DNA of 64,000 nucleotides from NCBI GenBank assembly GCA_005281725.1, contig SSBO01000012.1:18611881-18675880 (forward strand), read 5' to 3'. Position 1 is the stretch's first letter. Every line of letters begins with the position of its first letter. Below the pieces are notes generated by a model. That model saw nothing but the letters and a program-made list of their open reading frames with translations, was not told the DNA's origin and did not search any database. Made by a program: the position numbers and the translations under genes. The stretch is from Wuchereria bancrofti (taxonomy: Eukaryota; Nematoda; Chromadorea; Rhabditida; Onchocercidae). Shown here one piece after another: positions 55,907-64,000 of the stretch.

Positions 55907-58276
55907 AAGTTTATTTCTTTTTTATTCCTTTATTTGCTATAGGCTTTTGAAGAAGAAAAAAGCTTTGCTCACTTTCAGTTGAAACATCCTTGTATTTGCT
56001 TCTCATTTTCACCTTTTTTATTTTGCTATTTCTTGAGAAATTTTCCATCAAATGGTTTTGTAAATAGTTTGAAAGAAAAGCTTGTCCAGCAAACATTGCT
56101 TTATCGAAAGTTCTAATCCGTTTTCATCAACTATGAAATCCTTTTCCCCTAAGAAGTTTTTATCCATATTTGCAATTTAATCGTTTGCCGATTTACTCCG
56201 ATCAGTTAAATTAAATTATCTATTTCTGTTGAAACTTCTATGACTTCATTTGCTCTTAACAATTCAACATTGTATAATAGTCCCAGCCTTATGTTCACCT
56301 CTTATTTCGCATATATAAAAAGATTTTGTTTATAACTTTTAGTCAAGGTCTTTAATTGCAAAATTTAATACTGTGATATGTATTATAATATAATTTATCA
56401 GTTTTCTCTGGGTGCTTTCAAAACATTATTTCCAGCTATATTCCATTTCATTTTTAATGTAATTAATGATGTGATACTTCACTCGAAAATTCCAGACAAC
56501 CACTTTATATTTTGGAGTTGAAACAGAATCATTCTGTCAAGGCTTGTCTGACTCCGTTTTCACGTCGTATTCTTCGTTAGCATTTAATGAGGTACCTGGT
56601 GTGTTTATTAAAGGGATTTCATTATTAAAGGAAGTAACTATTGCATATTTCATAAGCAGTCATTGAGAAATCAGTCATGCTTCGCTATATACTGCAGTTC
56701 ATAGTAGATGAAATAATGATAGCAAATTACCTTTGTCCTATTACTTCGAAGGAACAAGTTAAAAAAAAAACCACAGAAATTTATTATGAAAAATGAGGAG
56801 AATCAGCTGTTATCAAGGCTTCTTTCTGAACTTTCCGTAACTTCCAACATACTCCCACCGCATCCTCATTTACGTAAAGAAATCCCTCAATTGCTGACTA
56901 TCGATGTTATTGACATGAGTTCTTCAGTCATTGCAGGCTACATATTACTGCTTCCTTGGCAGTATCTTGCTGCTTACGTGATAAATCTGACTAGTCTGTA
57001 AAGTTTATGCTTTGAAATGTAAAAAAAAAACTTATGCTTTCTAAATCCTTCCATCCGACAACACCAGGAAAATGCTATTATAATATAGTGATACCTAGTT
57101 CGAACTAAATACCATCAATCGATATTGGAATCCTTTACACTAGATTCACAAAAGAGATGCAAAAGGTAATAGAAATAATTCGTTTACGTTCTGGCTGGAC
57201 AGAATTTCAATTTTATTGTGACTTTTTCAATGCACAGATGGTTTCATGTTTTTAATATCAATAGTAGAGAGGCGCAAAAATATTTTGAAAAAAAAAAAAA
57301 AACCAAATATAAGCAACTGAAGTCTATTGGTTCAATTTAAATTTTGTTTGGAACTGTTTTTCAAGCATCCCCCCAATATTCATTTTTATTTTTATTTTAC
57401 GTGTTCGGTGTTTAATGTGCCACTCTTGTATATAATTATATGTATCGTCCAAGTTTTGGTCATTTTAAAGCCTTTTATTATTTCAGCCTGTATAGATACG
57501 AAGTGAGCACTGGATTTCAATCTTTATCCACCACTACGTTTCGTATTTTTTTTCAGCAAAATTAGATCGTGTGAATAGTTTCCATTTATTGATGACTTGA
57601 ACTGAATTGTAACTGATTAATTGATAAATGCAGAGAGAGCCCAGATCTAGAGATGGAAGAGCGAAAATGTCCTGAACTTTTAAAATAATTCCTAAACCTA
57701 TATGTCTACATGATAATGGCGGTAACGATATTAATAACATAATTAGCGATATAGCCCACAAAAAAGTGTAAATCTCAAATATGACGTTTTAAAAGCACAT
57801 ACTGACACAAACACATACTGATTTACTGAATTAAGTAAAAATCAGCTCAATTTATCTTCTTTTATCATTCAAATCGGAAGGCAAACTTCCGATTTGCCTT
57901 TCTCATGATTTCCTATCTATTTTCCATATATGTGAAACGACAAAATAGATCGAAATGACCACTGCAACTTGCAAATGAACTGATCAATAAAACCTTCGAT
58001 AACAGGAAACAGATTTTGTTTAGTTTGAAACACCATCCTGCAAGTTTAGCGGCATTATCATATCCAGCTGCTGATTCTAAAATAGAGAATTTTAGTGTTT
58101 AAGATGATGAGGAATAAATTTCTTAATATTTTTTAATCAAAAGTGTAGATAAAAAAAAAAGGCCAGAGATTTTAGACGACTTGAACTGCAGAGTTTTTGT
58201 CATGAATAATATGCATATAAAATATATGGGAATCTGATGAGTACCACTTTGAAATACAAATTTAATTTCAGAAATC
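55907..58276. other. Region between convergent genes; possible unrecognised exons
   Basis: 3' flanks of the golgin (plus) and the four-span protein (minus). A possible plus-strand exon pair is seen: 56496-56591 (GVETESFCQGLSDSVFTSYS, between TTCCAG and GTACCT) and 56777-56940 (NEENQLLSRLLSELSVTSNI, after CCACAG), both phase 0. The reverse strand of the first segment is also open and ends in a stop (NEEYDVKTESDKP). The two readings conflict, so no gene is called. The rest is AT-rich with poly(A) runs. Confidence 0.35.
57870..57896. repeat. Perfect 11-bp hairpin, with an overlapping alternative hairpin
   Basis: CAAATCGGAAG, loop GCAAA, CTTCCGATTTG. Shifted by ten bases, AAGGCAAA (57878-57885) and TTTGCCTT (57893-57900) form a competing 8-bp stem around CTTCCGA. 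It lies downstream of both convergent genes. Confidence 0.85.
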
Positions 58277-59460
58277 TTAAAAACAAACATCAGGATTCCA
58301 CATGATCGGCCGACACTCCATACATATTTCCCGACAGCAAAGTGATGCGGAAAAAAGAGATAATACCATTTGCAAGATAGTTGCTGCAATAATACCAGCA
58401 TCCAAACGATACTCAGTCCCCAAACGTGTCATCAAACTATAAATTTACTCGTTCACTCCTTCAACTACAAGTCAAGACCTTACTCATCGTATTTGTAAAA
58501 CTGCATTTCAAATTTAACTCGCAAATTAAAACAACAAAATGACAAGATGTTAAAAGTTTTTGTTTCATGTGATCACATATTAATAGTTCTAGTAAATCAA
58601 AATGCAGAAAACAGGTTCGCAATATTATTCCAGAACAAGAACAAATTGACAACCGGAACAATTGAACAATTGACAAGCCATACCTTCTCTTGTTGTCGTC
58701 AATATTTTCGCCGCAAAGGATTTGGCATCGACTATTTTCCGGTAAACTTGTCGCTAGCAGATGCCAATCACATTCGCCGAAACATTCAGCCTAGAAAACA
58801 AAAATTTTGGTTCTTGTTATCCAACAGTTCAATATAGTTTAACAATGGATGTCATTTTAAAAAATTTACAAACCTGGTAAAAATGTATATCGAAGCTAGA
58901 AACAATTACAATTGCTGGTACGAAAATAAGGATTGCATGCAGATTCATTACCATGAATGCCAATATTAGGCCACGACGATGACTGGCAGAACCACAAATT
59001 CCAATGATACTGAAGAGCATATCATTTAAGGATCGAAAATTAGATTTGTTTTTCGTAAATAAGAGTAGCACTTAGGTATCACGCGTCTTTTTTCTTTACC
59101 TTGGTGTTTATTTGCGTGTTCTTGCATGTCTACACAAGATCCTTTCTCGTTCATTAAAGAAAAAGTAAAAAATTACCCCGTTAAGATGAAGTAGAACGAG
59201 CAACATTCCTCAAGACCAATCATTCGAATTGTATGAATTCTTGAGCTCATATAATCTGCTAATGCAGCCAATATAAAAATTATCAAACCAAGTACAACGT
59301 GGCATTGCGCTAGGCACTGAAATTTTTTTTTAAAAAAAATGAACAAAATGATAGCATTACAAACCACTGAGATGAAAGGATATGCCTGCCTGATACTGAA
59401 AGTTTTTTTGCAGACTGTTTTTTCGGAGTAAGCATCACTTCTAGAATGTGAACCACACAT
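58277..59460 (-). CDS. Four-span membrane protein of unknown family
   Basis: Exons 59460-59365, 59316-59177, 59009-58874, 58790-58684 and 58436-58277 join in phase to 212 residues. Cytosolic N terminus (MCGSHSRSDAYSEKTVCKKT). Span 1: CHVVLGLIIFILAALADYM. Span 2: SFYFILTGIIGICGS, then a basic turn (ASHRRG). Span 3: LILAFMVMNLHAILIFVPAI. A loop with cysteines (AECFGECDWHLL, then CQILCGEN) precedes span 4, AGIIAATILQMVLSLFSASL, and a Cys-rich tail (CCREICMECRP). The topology with one large Cys-bearing loop between spans 3 and 4 resembles MARVEL, MS4A or tetraspan-type proteins of nematodes, but I cannot assign a family. The first intron is only 48 bases and in frame. The last exon needs the acceptor TTTATAG at about 58437. 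The stop is TAA at 58277-58279. No partner gene is evident nearby. Confidence 0.75.
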
Positions 59461-61000
59461 AACTCCACTTATACCTCAGACATTTGAACGTATAAAAGGT
59501 GGAAAAAACCTTGAGCAATCCATGCGATCGGAGCATTCTGTCAGAGCGCCATTCATTCGATCCAAGAGTAGTATGCAATAATGACATGCTGAACCGCTAG
59601 CACGCTTAGTTAGAAAAATGATAGCAACAGGAATGCTCACATTTCTTCTACGTGGTTCGTTTCTTTCAAATCTTTCAGTGACAGTGTTGCAGTTTACGTC
59701 TTCCCCTCACGATTCGTTCATTTCAACTTAAATCAATAAAGCATCATGAATTATAACTAAATCATGCAAAGAAAGACTTTTGGAATTTGAAAGATGAAAC
59801 TTTGGAGACATTCAATATCCTGCAGTGAGAGCAACTGTAAGTAAACTATACACACTTGGTAGCCAAATCAAATTCGTCTGCCTTGTCCAGTAACACGACA
59901 ATGCTTAGTTACACAAAGTTGCAGCCATGGTTCAAGCACTCAAATACCGCAGCGTTCATATGCAAGTACATTCTGCATGCAGAACTTCACCTACAAGTTA
60001 GTTTCAACGACAAGTCAGTTGCTGCAGTCGATGACATGGATGAACCCAACATTTCTGCCATACAGTTATATCTGCATTGTCCTCTAGCGGTTTCATATAT
60101 GACATAAGCCTCGAGCCAAACACTGACAGAGACTCGTGCAGATGCCACTGCATCATGAGGGAACTTCCGTCACCCTCAACATGTCAACTGAATGCGATGC
60201 CCTTGCACGTGACGTCAGCAGGAGTAAAGAAGTTGAGAAGTAACTGAGGGAAAAGTTCGCATCAGATGGAAATCAATGTCACTGAGATAGATAGTATACG
60301 AGTATGTTAGTGTTTACGAGAATGTGTATGTTGGTGTATATGGGTTGTGTATGTAGTGTGTGCAAATGTCTGTGTCTGTGTGTATGTATGTATCTATGTA
60401 TACATGCGTGTATGTGCAACAGATAACAGAAGATGAATGGGAAGAAATAGGAGGGAGCAGGGGCAGTGGTGCATTGGGCATAGTAACTCTGTTATAGTTA
60501 ATCGTGTCGCATGAATCGCTGGACGTGGGATAGCGAAGTGGGGAGGACACTGGGACGGTAGGAGTAGCAGTTAGTTGTGTCATTTCAGTGTTGAAATAAA
60601 GGGAAATCATCGTTTTATAAGTTGAGCAATGTTAAAGAAGATGCATAGATTTGCATGGGATACAGAACTTATGTCCAACTCTGCTTTGTTTGTTGTTTGG
60701 GGATTTTTGTTCATGAATTCTGATGATATCCTCTATATAAGCGTTGAGCAAAAGTCAGTTGGGTTTAAGGCTTATCAAGTTACTGTCATTATTTAAAACT
60801 GGATATGATTGAGGATATTTCACTTCCCCATCCTCTCCCAAAAAAAAATCTTTCATCTAATGCCTGTGGGGGAAGTGGAGCTGTTTGAATAATCACAAGT
60901 TTTTTATTACCAAATGAAAACTAATAAAATTTAATTGGCTTTTCCAGTTATCCAAAATGTCATATGCTCGAAAGTAACTTGTCATATTCTTGTTTGAATT
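59461..61000. other. Intergenic region with repeats and regulatory-type motifs
   Basis: Upstream of the four-span gene and downstream of the next minus-strand gene. It contains an overlapping E-box/CRE motif, CACGTGACGTCA, at 60206-60217, and a TG-rich microsatellite at about 60300-60420. An 83-codon plus-strand frame at 59856-60107 has no recognised motif and no splice partner. Nothing else found. Confidence 0.5.
60300..60420. repeat. TG/TATG-rich simple repeat
   Basis: Degenerate run of GTGTATG, TGTCTGTG and TATGTATG units. On the minus strand it is open as a Thr/Tyr/His-rich frame, which is an artefact of the repeat. Confidence 0.85.
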
Positions 61001-63049
61001 TCAAGAATTATTTGATTTAATCCGTCGATCAGGTTTGCCAGTAATTACAATGTTGTAAATAACAATGACAATTGCAATTATATGACAGATATTAACGAAA
61101 ATCATTGTAATGCGATACAATGTCCACGTGAAACAACGACGAAGATTCTCCCTAGAGATAGTGAAATCAGATATATATTAAAGGAATAATTCACAAAAGC
61201 AGGTTCGATAAAATTAGTACTTGTTGGAACTTCTTCCATTATATACAAAGTTCACAAAGGAACTTCGAATTCATTCATTGCTTCCCCATTAGCTGTTTTC
61301 TTTAACAATAACTATAACATAGTAGGAAGAGAATAACTTACTTGGTGTCATGTTTTGGATTAAGCGGTAGACAGCACCAAAAGAAGCGCAATTTGGTGAA
61401 CTTGACGATGCCCCATGTCAAAGCAATCAATTTGATCCAGGAGACAAGACATGCTGGACTTGCTATAGGCATACTTGGTTCATATGTAAACAACACATTT
61501 AATAAAATTGGTAATGGTACCTAGAAATCATAGATTACGGTGAACCATATATATTATATATATGAGAAGTTAGTTGAATATTTGATTTTATTTCTCCTTA
61601 TCCACGACATCTCCACTTCCTTTCAACAACAAGCGATCGGAAGCAGAAATTGTACCAATAATTCGGAAAACAGCAAATGTTAATCCTTTCCAGACCTTCA
61701 TGTTAATTTGTTATTTAGCAAAAATTTTCTAAATATGAAATCTGGAGACTGAGATACTAAAAATTTTTGCAAAGCAATAATTTGAAAAATATACCACAAA
61801 CCATCGTTTTTAAAAAAGGAAAATTATTGATAAGCAATTTGCTTAGAGAATTAAAGATAGGTCATAAAAACTTCACACATCTTCAACAATCATTTATAAT
61901 TGTTCGTATGCCTAATATCGACTAAGATAACTTATTTTCAGACTTATATGAAGTTCCAACTTACATTAAAATGATTCGTGGGATAAACTTGTGTAGAAAT
62001 AAATATAACTATAATAGGTTTCAAAACAAACGTAAAATACTTACTTCTTCAGCAGCAAGCACTAAAGATTTAGCCAATCGCGCATTAAAAACATTTTCAT
62101 AATCATTCTTCAGTGTCAAGCAAACATCAGTCATCTCAAAAACATAAACAATCACAGAAATGCCAGTGAAAAAGAAATAGCCATAAGCAGCCAAAAAAGC
62201 TGTATCACTGTGAAAATTCGGCAAAAATTCTGCTATCCTGTAAAGATTTTGACAGAAATCTGTGAAAAGATTTCACAGAAACATAGAACTTTGAACACTT
62301 TTTTAAGCACTCACAGCTCTTATGCTTGCGTAATTGCGTAATTGAAGGCAACGTTAGGAATTAGAATTAATGAACAAGGTTGAGATATTTGCATCAAAGT
62401 TGGAAATTTCATAAACTTCAGCTTGATTTACTGCTTCCTCTTTTCTCTTCTACTACCAGATCGAACGCTAAAGCATAAGAAAGGAATCGGAGATAAGATA
62501 CGGTGATATTTACACCCTTTTCTCTCTCTGATCCTCTTCCCAAATCAGTAGTTGATTTGAGGGTTAATTATCATGTTGTCATTTTTTTCTTTTTTGTTTA
62601 TTTTCTATTTGATGGGAGAGCAATATTTAATCCATTAATAACTACGGACTTGCTGCAAAATAGAAAATCGGCTATCAGATCGAGAGTTGAAGCAAAAAGG
62701 GTCACGACAGCAACAACTCGTAGAGGTGGCGCCCATTCCAGCGTGTCCCTGTAAAACAATAAACAGTGTTTCCTGATATTCTTAACACTTCTAAATTATT
62801 TCAATTCTAATTATTTTGTAAACTGATTAGAATGGCAATAGTTTGACGGTAAGAAAATTAAGTTGGAATACATTTGCGAATTTAATAGAGAAAGTATTTA
62901 ACGGACAGATTATTTTTCTAGCAAACAAATTGATGCATTATTGCTTCCTTCATATTGATTCTATAGCCAGCAAAAAAACAAAAATTATAGGATTACTTCG
63001 GGCCACCGCTTCTTGACCATACAAGTCGGTAACCCATTCCGGATAACAC
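61001..63049 (-). CDS. Multi-pass membrane protein of unknown family (first exon not found)
   Basis: Exons 63049-62997, 62748-62650, 62237-62045, 61520-61342 and 61151-61001 join in phase and give 224 residues ending in TGA at 61001-61003. About five spans are visible: LRVVAVVTLFASTLDLIADF, FLAAYGYFFFTGISVIVYVF, LAKSLVLAAEEVPLPILLNV, SWIKLIALTWGIVKF and MIFVNICHIIAIVIVIYNIV. Span 2 is followed by the charged stretch EMTDVCLTLKNDYENVFNAR, and span 3 has an acidic pair (AAEEVP). The basic C terminus (GKPDRRIKSNNS) is probably cytosolic. The pattern of a span ending in acidic residues before a Pro-rich helix recalls TMEM26 or XK-like families, but this is a loose resemblance only. The frame of the 63049-62997 exon is set by phase with the next; a second open frame there (CYPEWVTDLYGQE) would not join. 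The true start is probably upstream, possibly beyond position 63100. Confidence 0.65.
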
Positions 63050-63111
63050 CTGAAATCAAGACCAGATTTTCAAAAAATGCTAACATAAACTCGCTAAATT
63101 CAAGTTCTCAC

Positions 63112-63175
63112 GAACTTTGGATGAAGTAATGAAGAAACTTTCTCGCTGAATTTGGATGAAATAATGAAAAAACTA
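63112..63175. repeat. Short tandem repeat
   Basis: Two copies of TTTGGATGAA(G/A)TAATGAA(G/A)AAAC about 40 bases apart. Just downstream, at 63231-63270, the unit TCTCATGAA occurs three times. All lie upstream of the last-named minus-strand gene. Confidence 0.7.
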
Positions 63176-63269
63176 AAAATAGGTAAATAAGTAACAAAAA
63201 ACAGTGCAAATTTGAAATAGTTTAAAGGTTGGCTCTCATGAACTTCTCTCTCATGAAGGCTCTCATGAA

Positions 63270-63294
63270 CGTTCCATTCTTCTAGAATGGAACG
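63270..63294. promoter_or_regulatory. 11-bp hairpin containing heat-shock-element-like repeats
   Basis: CGTTCCATTCT, loop TCT, AGAATGGAACG: a perfect inverted repeat. It contains TTCTAGAA (an nTTCnnGAAn dimer) flanked by further TTC and GAA triplets in register of five. It lies about 220 bases upstream of the first recognised exon of the minus-strand membrane protein gene. Function as an HSF site is inference. Confidence 0.45.
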
Positions 63295-64000
63295 AAGATA
63301 ATTTTTTTTTTCTGATCATAGTTGAAATTGAAATTGAGATGCGTATTTTAACTGAAACAGTTTCTGAGAACTTGATAGTGATGGAGAAAGCACAGAGAAC
63401 TGGGAGATCAAAAAAAAAAAGAAAAAAATTGATGGATGTGATCAGAAGAAAGTAGGGCGATTGCTATGAAGAATGTTTCTTTATTGTGAGAACAAACAAA
63501 CATCCTCCATCATAGGCGGTCGAATTTCGATGACAGCTCCACATTTTAAAACATTCATTCATCTTACTTCACTTCTCGAGAAAATTCGAAAGAAAACTGT
63601 TCAATTTCTTAAAGACATAGAACTTGCTACATGTTCTGACATGGTGACTGATTTAGAGTGGGGCAGAATGCAATACTTATAAATTAGGCTAAGAAATATC
63701 GCTAGCAAAGTGGATGTTTTCTAATTTCGAAGCCGTCTTGATCTACACTAGTAACATTTTAGAAATCATCATAAAAATCAAATCCTAAATATGTAAAAAA
63801 TCTCAACAGAGGATGTGACAGCATTTAGTGGCACTCAGTACGATGCTATGATGTATAAAGCTTGTCATCCTTTAGCTTATGCTATCAGCTAGGAATACTG
63901 TTTATTTCCTCCTCATTCATCTTCTAATTTAGATGATTAGTATGTTTATTGCAAAAGAACAAATGAAATGATAAAGAATAGAGTTAGAGTTTTAGAGAGT
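63295..64000. other. Right end of the window, no gene assigned
   Basis: A 69-codon plus-strand frame at 63473-63682 has no recognised motif. The missing 5' exon of the minus-strand membrane protein gene may lie here, but no candidate could be joined in phase. Confidence 0.35.

Noticed and set aside
60314..60610. 98-codon minus-strand frame rich in Thr, Tyr and His
   Set aside because: Produced by the TG-rich simple repeat.
61342..61524. 60-codon plus-strand open frame
   Set aside because: It is the antisense of a well-supported minus-strand exon (61520-61342).
62997..63049. Reading frame CYPEWVTDLYGQE for the first exon of the minus-strand membrane protein gene
   Set aside because: Looks protein-like but leaves the wrong phase and would hit a stop in the next exon; the alternative frame joins correctly.

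Overview
The window is nuclear DNA of an animal and almost certainly of a nematode. It is AT-rich, with many short exons, GTAAGT-like donors, TTTCAG-like acceptors, and genes whose closest relatives are animal proteins. The gene set, the base composition and a BEL/Pao-like solo LTR fit a clade III, filaria-like worm; the genus cannot be fixed from the sequence. It is a draft scaffold: single 'n' joins at 14109 and 44284 and a 21-n gap at 18815-18835 each sit at the edge of duplicated sequence. Several duplications are therefore probably alternative haplotypes laid end to end.

Layout. (1) 65-3247, minus: the 5' nine exons of the RNA polymerase II largest subunit (ama-1/RPB1), running off the left edge. 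(2) 6809-8297, minus: a three-exon gene for a 59-residue protein I do not recognise, found by joining splice sites. (3) 10472-23815, plus: a group I p21-activated kinase (PAK). Its promoter and first three exons, including the CRIB exon, are present twice (11434-13269 and 15062-16904); the first copy carries a 601-bp solo LTR that the second lacks. (4) 25846-34755, plus: a decayed receptor-type guanylyl cyclase. (5) 37752-41077, plus: a broken copy of an AMPK gamma-subunit gene; its intact 423-residue partner is at 44970-48760. The two are separated by about 1.7 kb of extremely AT-rich DNA of different character. (6) 50392-55906, plus: a 715-residue golgin of the GCC185/GCC2 type with a C-terminal GRIP domain and two probable GC-AG introns. 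(7) 58277-59460 and 61001-63049, minus: two unrelated multi-pass membrane protein genes, the first complete (212 residues, four spans), the second lacking a recognised first exon.

The genes do not form an operon or a single pathway. They are ordinary eukaryotic loci: transcription, Rho-GTPase signalling, energy sensing and Golgi tethering. No prokaryotic system, CRISPR array, tRNA or rRNA gene was found. The most informative material is the pair of paired copies. They allow direct comparison of an empty and a filled retroelement site, a live and a dead AMPK gamma gene, and two sites where one copy has acquired a perfect hairpin, as expected from template-switch mutation. Coordinates come from hand-placed splice sites; most are consistent in reading phase across all exons, but a one- or two-base error is possible, especially around 59170.
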